Shown in pieces: positions 52,939 through 61,200 of a stretch of 64,000 bases of DNA. The notes below the pieces were generated by a model. The model was not told the origin of the DNA, did not search any database, and saw only the letters and a program-made list of their open reading frames with translations. Source of the DNA: a bacterium. Its GTDB lineage: Bacteria; Bdellovibrionota_C; UBA2361; RFPC01. Where the stretch lies: positions 1 through 64,000 of the forward strand of contig JAUIIO010000010.1 in assembly GCA_030431715.1 (NCBI GenBank). Reading direction: 5' to 3'. Positions within the stretch are counted from its first letter, which is position 1. Each line of letters opens with the position of its first letter. A program made the position numbers and the translations under genes.

Positions 52939-53904
52939 ATGACCGCACTTGTGCGTTACCATACAGGTGAGACTCCTTATGCCGGGAGCTCGGCTTGCTC
53001 TTCAAAGCATGTAAATGCCGTGGTAGCTGTAGGAAATTTCGATGGCGTACATTTAGGGCACTGTGAGCTTATCGAACAGCTCGTAGCAGAGGCCAAAAAG
53101 AGGGAGTCTCGCTCAGCAATTGTCTCATTTTATCCTCATCCAGCAACCGTACTGGGGAGGAGGCGAGAGGGCCTTTCTCAACTTACTCCCATCCGACAAA
53201 AGCTTCTTCTCTTAAATGAGCTTGGGGTAGATCTCTTTATACTTGTTCACTTTACGAAAGCCTTCTCGAATATCTCAGCTGATGAATTTCTTATTCGCCT
53301 TACGGAAGCCCCACTTCATATGACCCACATGGTACTCGGGCCAGACACGGCCTTTGGCAAGGACAGAGTTGGAGATGTTGCCTATATTTCTAAATGGCTC
53401 TCAGAGAGAGAGCTCAGTTCTCAGGTCGTATCTCCTGTCCTTCAGCAAGAAAGAAAGATAAGTACGAGTTCTATCCGAAAACTCCTTTCTGAGGGCAATG
53501 TCGAAGATATCCCACGTTTTCTTGGTCGTTTCTACACTATAGTTTCACGGGTTAAGAGAGGAGACGGGCGTGGTGGGGCTATTCTGGGATTTCCTACCGC
53601 CAACATGATTCACGGTTCCTATGAGCTGCCAGCTGATGGAGTGTACGCAACAAAAACAATCATTAAAGGGCAGGTGTATCACTCTGTGACAAATGTAGGT
53701 CTTCGTCCTACTGTAGATGGTACGAGTAGGCAGGTCGAAACACACATTATATCACTCAGCAAAGACCTTTATGGTGAGGTGTTACAAGTAGAGTTTCTAA
53801 AACGGTTAAGAGGCGAAATGAAATTTGATGGTTTGGAAGAACTTAAAGCTCAGATCGCACGTGATGTTAAGATGGCAGATGACTTTCTAAGTACAGACGC
53901 ATGA
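52939..53904 (+). CDS. ribF: Bifunctional riboflavin kinase/FAD synthetase
   Basis: The 321-residue enzyme converts riboflavin to FMN and FAD. The N-terminal nucleotidyltransferase has GNFDGVHLGHCELI, FYPHPATVL and the STSSIRKLLSEG motif; the C-terminal kinase has GDGRGGAILGFPTAN and DGVYAT. A GGAGCTC site precedes the ATG. FAD feeds EtfA and SthA among others. The stop overlaps rluD as ATGA. Confidence 0.94.
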   Translation: MTALVRYHTGETPYAGSSACSSKHVNAVVAVGNFDGVHLGHCELIEQLVAEAKKRESRSAIVSFYPHPATVLGRRREGLSQLTPIRQKLLLLNELGVDLFILVHFTKAFSNISADEFLIRLTEAPLHMTHMVLGPDTAFGKDRVGDVAYISKWLSERELSSQVVSPVLQQERKISTSSIRKLLSEGNVEDIPRFLGRFYTIVSRVKRGDGRGGAILGFPTANMIHGSYELPADGVYATKTIIKGQVYHSVTNVGLRPTVDGTSRQVETHIISLSKDLYGEVLQVEFLKRLRGEMKFDGLEELKAQIARDVKMADDFLSTDA

Positions 53905-54884
53905 CTTTTCCACATACCATTCTATATTCTCATGATAGCTCGGAGAGACTCGATAAGATACTTACCGAGTATTTTGCTGAAAGCCCGGATTTGGAATCTC
54001 TTAGCCGTTCGCAAATTAAGAAAATTATTGTTTCAGGCCTAGTGCAAGTAAATGGTAATGCACCTTCCAAAGCTGGCATGCTCATTGAGGGCGGGGATGA
54101 GATTGTTATTGAGGAGATACGTACGAGTTCTGATCCTCTTGCCGCGTATTCGTTTGAGTTAGATATTGTGTTTGAAGACGACGTACTCCTCGTTGTTAAT
54201 AAGCCTGCCGGTCTCACTGTTCATCCTGGAGCAGGAAATATTGATAAGACTCTTGTTAATGCTCTTGTTGCTCGTTACGAGAGATTTCAAAGTGCTTTTG
54301 AGGGGAGTTTTCGGCCAGGCATCGTTCACCGTCTTGACCGTGATACAACAGGACTCCTTGTCGTTGCGAAAAATGCGACAGCGCACCATGCTCTTGCCTC
54401 GCAGTTTGCCGCTCGCACGGTGAAGCGTTCCTATCTCGCACTTGTTTACTCTACGCCGCGTGGAAGAAGGGAGATTGATACTCAAGATAGTGGGGTTATT
54501 CAGGCACCGCTATCTAGAGACCCACACAATAAGCTTCGAATGGGCGTTGTTGAAGGAGGAAAGGCTGCGGAAACACATTGGCGTGTGGTTTCTCGCATGA
54601 ATCACGCTGTTCTCTTGCATGTAGAGCTGAAGACAGGTCGCACCCATCAGATTAGAGTACATATGAACTCTATAGGATCGCCTCTTATCGGAGATCCTCT
54701 CTACGGTGATACCTCAAACTTGCCATTTGCACTACGCGAACAGGAAGCTCGTTTCGGCCGTCAGGCGCTTCATGCTGGAAGTATTGGATTTGTTCACCCT
54801 ATTACAGGCGAAGAGAAGTATTTTGAGCAGGATCCCCCGAATGATTTTCAAGATCTCCTCTCCGCTTTTAAGGCAGAAAGCTGA
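53901..54884 (+). CDS. rluD: RluD-family 23S rRNA pseudouridine synthase
   Basis: This 327-residue protein has an N-terminal S4 domain (about 14-75), then the RluA/RluC/RluD core with catalytic Asp146 in HRLDRDTTGLL and the KTGRTHQIRVHM motif. The ATG overlaps the ribF stop (ATGA) and its own stop overlaps the pgeF ATG. Exact target position is inferred only from family. Confidence 0.9.
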   Translation: MTFPHTILYSHDSSERLDKILTEYFAESPDLESLSRSQIKKIIVSGLVQVNGNAPSKAGMLIEGGDEIVIEEIRTSSDPLAAYSFELDIVFEDDVLLVVNKPAGLTVHPGAGNIDKTLVNALVARYERFQSAFEGSFRPGIVHRLDRDTTGLLVVAKNATAHHALASQFAARTVKRSYLALVYSTPRGRREIDTQDSGVIQAPLSRDPHNKLRMGVVEGGKAAETHWRVVSRMNHAVLLHVELKTGRTHQIRVHMNSIGSPLIGDPLYGDTSNLPFALREQEARFGRQALHAGSIGFVHPITGEEKYFEQDPPNDFQDLLSAFKAES

Positions 54885-55561
54885 TGTTTTCAAGCAATGG
54901 TACTATATCACAGTTTACTACCGTATCGAACCCGCACGGGTTTACGGGAAAAGCTTTTTTAGAGTCACTTCCGGAACGTTCTCAGCTAAAACTCCCCGGA
55001 GCAAAGAGTGTTGTGACACCAAAGCAGGTACATGGAATCGATTTTTGTGAGCTTGAAGGCTTCGCGACCCCTGAAGTTGTACCTGAGTGTGATGCTCTTC
55101 TTTGCCCATATAATCCTGAAGAACCTCGTGGGATAGCTATCGCGATCTACACCGCAGATTGTGTGCCTATTCTCATAATTGGAAAGTCTTATGCTGCGGT
55201 TCTTCACGCCGGATGGCGAGGAATGGCTTCTGGTATCATCCAAAACGTTCTGGGCAAGATTCGAGAACGTGAACCCGAGAGCCTCTTAAATGTGCTTATT
55301 GGCCCCTGCGCGCAAGCAGGGGCGTATGAGACTGGTCAGGAGGTAGTTAAGGCATTGGAGCCTTACGTATGTTATAGAGAGGGGAGTGAGTCAGGGAAGT
55401 ACTTGACCGACCTTTCCTCGACAGCTTCTAAAATCATAAACCTTTACGGTCCTGTCGCTCTCCACAACAGCGGCGTCTGTACAATTACAAACTCGAACTG
55501 GCATTCTTACAGACGAGATGGGGCCCGTTCTGGTAGGAATTTGAGTTATCTTATTGTGTAA
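54884..55561 (+). CDS. pgeF: Laccase-domain (PgeF/YfiH-type) protein
   Basis: This 225-residue protein has the metal-binding family motifs QVHG, YTADCVPIL, HAGWRG and GPCAQAGAYE, and the C-terminal NSNWHSYRRDG segment. Members act as purine nucleoside phosphorylases/deaminases (LACC1-like) and PgeF edits misincorporated L-Ser in peptidoglycan precursors. The rluD-pgeF pairing is common. The start overlaps the rluD stop by one base. Confidence 0.9.
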   Translation: MFSSNGTISQFTTVSNPHGFTGKAFLESLPERSQLKLPGAKSVVTPKQVHGIDFCELEGFATPEVVPECDALLCPYNPEEPRGIAIAIYTADCVPILIIGKSYAAVLHAGWRGMASGIIQNVLGKIREREPESLLNVLIGPCAQAGAYETGQEVVKALEPYVCYREGSESGKYLTDLSSTASKIINLYGPVALHNSGVCTITNSNWHSYRRDGARSGRNLSYLIV

Positions 55562-56014
55562 CTCTTCGTCTTTGAATGTGAGAAGTTATAGTGCACGGTA
55601 ACACAATAGTCATTGGAGCGCAAAAGTTACCTCCGGCTCTGCCGGAGGCCCCGTAGAGTTTGACAGTATCAGAGATCAACAGAAAACTTAAGAGCAATGA
55701 CTACAACTCTGGCTTCTTAAGTAAAGGTCTCGCACCCACGGGGGAGCGCTCAGCGCCACGAGCCTCATTGTCTCGCTGTATATGTTCTCAGCCATAGATC
55801 ATAAGGAAATCCCCTAGAATATTCATTTTAGAAATAAGTAGCTGACAAAACAGCTGTTTGCTTGAAGGCATTTTAAATTTGATCGGGTGAGGCCATTTTC
55901 TTTTTGTGGCTTTCAGAGGTCGCGCTATTATAGATCGTATGGATAAAGGCCCCTTTATCATTTCTATCTGTTTTTATCGTCAAAAATTAACCTGATACCT
56001 TTAGGAGGAGCACT
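55562..56014. other. 453-base region without a gene, with hairpins and a promoter
   Basis: No coding frame of note. It holds a perfect 8-bp hairpin (55630-55637 and 55641-55648, loop TCT) about 70 bases after pgeF and an 8-bp inverted repeat ACTTAAGA/TCTTAAGT (55686-55693 and 55715-55722). A GC-rich stretch (55730-55780) with short self-complementary pieces follows, and then the promoter of the DUF465 gene. The first 240 bases could encode a small RNA, but no known RNA family is recognised. Confidence 0.5.
55904..55931 (+). promoter_or_regulatory. Probable sigma-70 promoter for the DUF465 gene
   Basis: TTGTGG (55904-55909) and TATTAT (55926-55931) are separated by 16 bases, giving a leader of about 75 bases. 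Confidence 0.4.
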
Positions 56015-56239
56015 ATGGAATCAAGTGAACGTAAGCGACTACTCGATCTGGCAGAAAATGATTTTCAACTAAAGAAACTCTATACCGATCATATCGATTA
56101 CGAGGCTCGTCTTCAGAGGCTTAGTCGGAAACGTTACCTCACCGTGGATGAGGAGCTTGAGGAAAAGAAGCTCAAAGTAAGAAAACTGAGAGGTAAGGAA
56201 AAGATGATGCAACGTCTCGAATCGGCAGCATCGGCTTGA
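56015..56239 (+). CDS. DUF465 family small protein
   Basis: This is a 74-residue all-helical, highly charged protein: LAENDFQLKKLYTDHIDYEARLQRL followed by ELEEKKLKVRKLRGKEKMMQ, the DUF465/YdcH pattern of two antiparallel helices. An AGGAGG site is seven bases before the ATG. The function of the family is unknown. It has its own probable promoter. Confidence 0.85.
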   Translation: MESSERKRLLDLAENDFQLKKLYTDHIDYEARLQRLSRKRYLTVDEELEEKKLKVRKLRGKEKMMQRLESAASA

Positions 56240-56286
56240 AGTTTCGTTCAGTGCTAAACGAAGCAAATGTCTAAGTAGTCATTGTA

Positions 56287-56790
56287 CTACTTGGCGCTTT
56301 CTTCAGCACTCACCATATCACGGGCTATTCGATCTCGAGTGAGATCGAATAGCAGATCGTCTCTGTCTCTATATTTTGTCAGAATTTCAATTGCCTCATC
56401 GTACTTATCTCTTTCTGCGTACCAGTGAGCTACGTAGCGGTAGCGATCTGATATAAGTCCAGGGCTGACCTTTTCGTTTTCTGCCAGTTCGTATGCTTTA
56501 AGCGCTTCTTTTACATTCTCGGATTTCAAATAGAGATCTCCAATGAGAAGCCAGTAAAAGTAAGGATTTTCCCATTCGGGCTTTTCTTTCAGATCGAGTC
56601 TCTCCTGCATGTGCATGGTGTAGCTCTGAATAGCCTTCTCATACTCCTTTTCCCGGGTATAGCGCTCGGCATTTCTTAAATGGTAGCTGAGGCTCTCTTC
56701 AATTCCAGGAGTAGAGCGGCCAATTCGGCATGAAGTCAAAGACAGTAGAAGGACTACGGTTGCGAGATAAAAACGGAGCACGCTATTCAT
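56287..56790 (-). CDS. TPR-containing lipoprotein
   Basis: The protein has 167 residues. A signal peptide ends in SLTSC (lipidated Cys21); two to three TPR-like helical pairs follow (AERYTREKEYEKAIQSYTMH, YFYWLLIGDLYLKSENVKEALKAYELA, VAHWYAERDKYDEAIEILTKY). It probably scaffolds partners at the membrane. ATG 56790 overlaps the acyltransferase stop by 8 bases. No specific family name is recognised. Confidence 0.75.
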   Translation of the reverse strand: MNSVLRFYLATVVLLLSLTSCRIGRSTPGIEESLSYHLRNAERYTREKEYEKAIQSYTMHMQERLDLKEKPEWENPYFYWLLIGDLYLKSENVKEALKAYELAENEKVSPGLISDRYRYVAHWYAERDKYDEAIEILTKYRDRDDLLFDLTRDRIARDMVSAEESAK

Positions 56791-57706
56791 TTCCCGCTTT
56801 TTTTGTTTCGAGGTATTCAACATATTTTTGGGAGGTGAGGGTGCCAAGTGTCGGGTGACTCCTCCACCTCTTGTGAAACCAGACCCACTGTTCAGGATGG
56901 TTAGTGAGGATTTTGCCCAGTCTTTGGTTATATTCATCTATGATTTCTTCTAGGCTCATTGACTTATCAAATGGCTTTATATCAATACGATAGCTCATAA
57001 AGCCAGTTCGAGTAATAAAGGCCGTGACGAATTCGGCGTCACAACGCTTCCCGAGTACCACAATACCACTCGGTGTTCTGGCTTGAACGCCGAGTAGGGG
57101 GGAGAAGACGCTGCTTACTCGGGTATCCTGATCGATCAGAGCCGAAACGGTGCGTCGTTCTTTGAGTTCTGTGACTATAATTTTAGTCCCGCTCCCTTTT
57201 TCTCGCCATAGTGTCTTAATCCCGTATCCATCTCTTATGTGTTCGAGAATGTTTTGTAACGTCTTTGAACGAGCTCGTCTTCCCACGGTAGAAAGCTTTA
57301 CTCCTTGCTGTATCATGTAGGCGGCCAAAAGGTCCCAGTTCGCGGTATGAGCAGTGAGAGCAACGATGGGAACATCTTTCTCGATATACTCTCGAACGAG
57401 TTCTTGATCGGGACAGTAGACCCGCTTTGAGTTTCTGAGATAGGGGGCGAGGTTTAACGACTCGAAGAGTGTTTGGCCAATGCTTGCATAGATTTTCGGT
57501 ATAACACTTTTTGGGCAAGGGTGCTTAAGTATTTGTTGGAGCTGGAGCTTAGCAATTTTGGAGTCACGAGTAGGGATGAGACCAAAGAAGTATCCGAGCG
57601 AACGTCCCATAAGTATTCGAACGGGAAGCGGAATGAGACCTAATAGGATTAGAACACCTTTAACTATCACAACGTATCCTTTAGGGGGTATCTTCTTCTT
57701 TATCAT
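56783..57706 (-). CDS. LpxL/HtrB-family lipid A acyltransferase
   Basis: The 307-residue enzyme has an N-terminal membrane segment, the H-x4-D motif HTANWDLL (usually H-x-GNWE), the ERRTVSALIDQD segment and the family ending NHPEQWVWFHKRW. It adds secondary acyl chains to lipid A precursors, consistent with lpxA here. ATG 57706 gives the usual length; ATG 57748 would overlap the upstream gene by 68 bases. It is coupled to the TPR lipoprotein downstream. Confidence 0.85.
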   Translation of the reverse strand: MIKKKIPPKGYVVIVKGVLILLGLIPLPVRILMGRSLGYFFGLIPTRDSKIAKLQLQQILKHPCPKSVIPKIYASIGQTLFESLNLAPYLRNSKRVYCPDQELVREYIEKDVPIVALTAHTANWDLLAAYMIQQGVKLSTVGRRARSKTLQNILEHIRDGYGIKTLWREKGSGTKIIVTELKERRTVSALIDQDTRVSSVFSPLLGVQARTPSGIVVLGKRCDAEFVTAFITRTGFMSYRIDIKPFDKSMSLEEIIDEYNQRLGKILTNHPEQWVWFHKRWRSHPTLGTLTSQKYVEYLETKKAGNE

Positions 57707-58877
57707 CGTGTGAACGAGTACTGTGTGAAGCCTCTTCACGAATATCATCTGCCATATGGAAGGTGATCCACTCCATAAATTGTTCGTGAGTAATCATACC
57801 GGCAAAGTCTTTCTCACTGGTGAGAACGACGATCGGGTAGCTCACAGGTGTAGAATCATCGAGAAGACAAGAGATACTATCGGTATCCGTCATTGTATAC
57901 GCGGCATCTTCAGCTACCTCATTTACGGTCTGGTGAGCAGTGTCTTCTGGATGTAAGGCACGGAGGTGCGTCCTATTAACAATACCTTTTAGGTGAGAGC
58001 CGGTGAGCACAGGAAAATATTGTTGGAATGATTTTAAGGTTACTATTCTTGCTTCGGATATTGGCATGCCATGACGGAAGTACTGGAGCGATTCAAGAGG
58101 GGTCATGATATCACGCGCACTGTATCGTGAAGCAATTTGACGAGCCTGGGACTTAAAGTGCACTTTAATACATTGCACATATACAAGAAGTGCGATGAGC
58201 GACAGAAGTGGTGCTTCTAAAATAAATCCGAGGAGAAATACGAGTGTGAGGAGAATCTGATTAACATTGTAAAGTCTCTTTGTTGCTTCCCGACCTGTAC
58301 CGGTGAGTGAAACAATTACGGTATGCCCATCGAGAGGTGGTACCGGAAAGAGGTTGATGATGAAGAGGTATGCATTAAATAAGAAGAGTCCTTCAAGCGC
58401 TGAGGAAAGCTCAAGTGCATAGGCGATTGGATACTCTGGAAGATAGGGATACAGTGCTGCTGCTAAGATAAAACTCAGAGCTGGACCAGAGAGTGCAAAG
58501 ACGATTTTCTTTACCGTTGTGATTTCGGTAGTGCTATCAGCGAGGAGCATTTTTGCTTGGTCGCCATAGGGAGTAATTAACAATTTTTGAGGGCTAAAGC
58601 CCAGAAGCAGCGCGAAAAGAATGTGCGACAAACTATGCAAGAAAAGGGAGAGGAGTACTCCAGTAATAAGAAGTGTGCTTTCAGCGGTATCAAAGCCGCA
58701 ATCGAGCGCAAGCCAAGCAACACCAAGCAGGAGGAAGACGACCCCAGTGTGTACCTTGCAGGTCACAGGGCCAATTTTGCAAAAATGGAGTTCGAAGTTG
58801 GTGCCAAGCATAATGTCCTGAGAAAGCTTAACATATCTCATCTTGCTAGAACACCCTGAGGCCATGAGGTCTTGCAT
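57681..58877 (-). CDS. Site-2 protease-like membrane protein with CBS pair; catalytic Glu absent
   Basis: The protein has 398 residues and several membrane helices. The M50 metalloprotease motif HExxH appears as HSLSH (His81-His85), so the catalytic Glu is Ser; the second motif NLFPVPPLDGH (Asp183) is intact. A pair of CBS-like repeats follows (about 255-375). Families of this type with CBS domains process membrane proteins. Loss of the Glu suggests a pseudo-protease or a binding role, unless another Glu substitutes. ATG 58877 has AGG five bases upstream. The gene overlaps the LpxL gene. Confidence 0.75.
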   Translation of the reverse strand: MQDLMASGCSSKMRYVKLSQDIMLGTNFELHFCKIGPVTCKVHTGVVFLLLGVAWLALDCGFDTAESTLLITGVLLSLFLHSLSHILFALLLGFSPQKLLITPYGDQAKMLLADSTTEITTVKKIVFALSGPALSFILAAALYPYLPEYPIAYALELSSALEGLFLFNAYLFIINLFPVPPLDGHTVIVSLTGTGREATKRLYNVNQILLTLVFLLGFILEAPLLSLIALLVYVQCIKVHFKSQARQIASRYSARDIMTPLESLQYFRHGMPISEARIVTLKSFQQYFPVLTGSHLKGIVNRTHLRALHPEDTAHQTVNEVAEDAAYTMTDTDSISCLLDDSTPVSYPIVVLTSEKDFAGMITHEQFMEWITFHMADDIREEASHSTRSHDDKEEDTP

Positions 58878-58936
58878 AGACACCTGAGGGCGAAAGTGGT
58901 ACTAAGTACCTTTAAACTGTTTAATCCAGCGCTGGG

Positions 58937-60001
58937 ATGGAACCCCTTACGGTCTTAATTCTCGCGGTGCTTGTCACCGTTTTTGTATCAGCCTTTTGCT
59001 CCCTCATGGAGGCGACGCTCTATGCTGTTCCGCATCCTCACGTGAAGCACTTGGCGGAAGAGGGGAGCAAGTCTGCGCGACGCCTCCTTCTCCTTAAAGA
59101 AGATATCGGGAGGCCAATATCTGCGATACTCATACTTAACACGATCTCTAATACTGGTGGAGCGTCTCTGGCGGGCTGGGCTTCTCGCGCCGTTTTTGAT
59201 GACGATATGGTTGTTGTCTTCTCGGTGGGATTTGTGCTCGCGATTCTTTACCTGAGTGAGATATTACCAAAAACCCTAGGAGTTCAGTACTGCAAGCCTT
59301 TAGCTGGCTTTGTGGCTTACCCGCTATCTTTTATCACGACACTTCTTTCACCAATTATTTCCTTTTCACAGTGGATATCCAGGCTTTTTGGGGCTTCAAC
59401 GAATAGCGAACTTCCTACGGTATCACAAGAAGAGGTGCTTTCTATGGCAGCCATTGGCACCGAGGAAGGGGCATTGGACCACTTTGAGGGTTCAGTTATT
59501 ACGAATGTTATTGGGCTCGATCAGTTGCTTGTTCGTGATGTTTTAACGCCTCGTGTTGTTGTATTTCGTATGTGCGAAGCAACTTTACTTAGAGATATTA
59601 GAGATTCTATCAGTGAATGGAATTTTACTCGTGTGCCGATCTTTGCTGAGGATGAACCAGAACATCTCACAGGTTATGTTACTCAGCGTGATGTTTACCG
59701 TGAAATTATAAGCGGTAATGAAGAGAAGAGTTTAAAAGATATTTCTCGAGAGCTTGAAACCGTGCCAGAACTTATGCGTGCTGATCAACTTTTACTCCGC
59801 ATGTTTGAGAAGAGGGAACACATCCTAAGTGTTGTCGATGAGCATGGTAGTCTTGCCGGTATTATCACGCTTGAAGATATTATTGAGGAAGTGGTTGGAA
59901 TGGAGATCGTTGATGAGTACGATACTGTGAGCGATCTTAGAACCTTTGCAAGGATTTTACGCACCATTAAGCGTAAAAGACCTGTTAAGGAAGGTTCTTG
60001 A
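58937..60001 (+). CDS. CNNM-type membrane protein with CBS pair (CorC/HlyC-like)
   Basis: The 354-residue protein has a CNNM/DUF21 domain of three to four helices (about 1-145, with SLMEATLYAVP and LSEILPKTLGV) and a CBS pair (about 195-330, TPRVVVFRM, RVPIFAEDEPEHLTGYVT and LAGIITLEDIIEEVVGMEIVDEYD). The usual C-terminal CorC_HlyC transporter-associated domain is missing, so it is shorter than typical family members. It is likely involved in divalent cation (Mg/Co) handling. It diverges from the site-2 protease-like gene with a gap of about 60 bases. Confidence 0.85.
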   Translation: MEPLTVLILAVLVTVFVSAFCSLMEATLYAVPHPHVKHLAEEGSKSARRLLLLKEDIGRPISAILILNTISNTGGASLAGWASRAVFDDDMVVVFSVGFVLAILYLSEILPKTLGVQYCKPLAGFVAYPLSFITTLLSPIISFSQWISRLFGASTNSELPTVSQEEVLSMAAIGTEEGALDHFEGSVITNVIGLDQLLVRDVLTPRVVVFRMCEATLLRDIRDSISEWNFTRVPIFAEDEPEHLTGYVTQRDVYREIISGNEEKSLKDISRELETVPELMRADQLLLRMFEKREHILSVVDEHGSLAGIITLEDIIEEVVGMEIVDEYDTVSDLRTFARILRTIKRKRPVKEGS

Positions 60002-60008
60002 GCAAGAA

Positions 60009-61103
60009 TTAGCTTTTATTGAAGAGACTTGAAAAGCTCTTTAAGCTTCTTTCAAGCGTATATTTTTCAACGATTCTTTTTCTTGCCATCGCTCCCATTT
60101 CCTCTCGTTCTCGAGCTGGCTTATTTAACATTTTCATTATTGCCTCTGCGAGAAGGGGGGCGTCTCCAGTTGGTACGGTGACACCAGAATTACCAATAAT
60201 CACTTCAGCATCACCGGCCCTTGTAGCAACGCAGGGAGTGCCACAGGCCATAGCCTCAGCAATAACATTTGGAAAGCCCTCTGAGTGAGAAGCCTGAACG
60301 AGGAGATCGAGTGCATTGTAGTAGTGCTGAATATCCTCTTGAGCAGGTAGTAGAGTCACAGAGTGCTCTATGCCGAGATCGGAAACACGCGTGCGCAGAA
60401 GTTCAGTGTTTTTTCCAATGAGAAAAATGTGAAGACGAGAATCAATAGTAAGTTTTGAAAGGGCATTAAGAAGAAGATCGTAACCCTTTACCTGTACATT
60501 TCGCCCGACGGCACCAATAAGAATTGCATCTGGTGATATTTGATACTTCTGACGAATCTCTTCCCGTGCTCTTTCGTTAGGACAAAATTGTTGTACGTCA
60601 ATTCCGTTTGGTATGACGGAGGCCTGTTTCTCTTGATACCCAATTGATTTGTGGGTGGAGAACCCAGTTTGAGAATTAAAAACAATATGATCTGGTATTG
60701 ATGAAAGGGCAGCTAGAACCCTGCGAAGAGCGCTTCGGTACCACGGCTCTTGCTCCGTTGTGGAAAGTGATCGACGAACATTCCATATGAGTCGACTGGA
60801 GCGACAGAACAGTTTTGCAAGACACCCAGAAAAATCGGCGTAATAAGACCAAGTGATAATATAATCTGGCTGCCTTTGGTATACGAAGCGCAGTAGACGA
60901 AAAACATCAAAAAAATTGTGGCTAATGTTTAAGTGGTGAACCTGAATCCCGTGTTCTTTCAGAGTTGGGCTATGATGTGCACTGCCAGCTAGGGCAATGA
61001 CCTCATCTTCGCTCTCTGGAAGACCTTTTAGGAGATTTGTGAGAAACTGCTCCGTTCCACCAATTCCCAGCTCATTGATAATGTGTAGTCGCTTGATCTT
61101 CAT
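60009..61103 (-). CDS. GT4-family glycosyltransferase
   Basis: The 364-residue GT-B enzyme starts LHIINELGIGGTEQF, the Rossmann N-domain, and has the acceptor/donor loop PNGIDVQQF and the GT4 E-x7-E motif in SHSEGFPNVIAEAMACGTP. It transfers a sugar from a nucleotide sugar, probably in surface-polysaccharide synthesis, given the polymerase and SGNH genes beside it. ATG 61103 fits the fold; a frame from 61172 adds 23 unsupported residues. Confidence 0.88.
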   Translation of the reverse strand: MKIKRLHIINELGIGGTEQFLTNLLKGLPESEDEVIALAGSAHHSPTLKEHGIQVHHLNISHNFFDVFRLLRFVYQRQPDYIITWSYYADFSGCLAKLFCRSSRLIWNVRRSLSTTEQEPWYRSALRRVLAALSSIPDHIVFNSQTGFSTHKSIGYQEKQASVIPNGIDVQQFCPNERAREEIRQKYQISPDAILIGAVGRNVQVKGYDLLLNALSKLTIDSRLHIFLIGKNTELLRTRVSDLGIEHSVTLLPAQEDIQHYYNALDLLVQASHSEGFPNVIAEAMACGTPCVATRAGDAEVIIGNSGVTVPTGDAPLLAEAIMKMLNKPAREREEMGAMARKRIVEKYTLERSLKSFSSLFNKS

Positions 61104-61200
61104 TGGGTAACTGTTTGATAATTCATGGGATAATTCGTGGCCTCTCTGAATCAGCTGCTCGTCTAGAAGCATCTAAACACACTGAAGATATAACATAAAA

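Noticed and set aside
55622..55800. 6S RNA, tmRNA or SRP RNA gene
   Set aside because: None of the core motifs (such as GGAAG-GAAGCAG for SRP RNA, or a tRNA-like end) was found.
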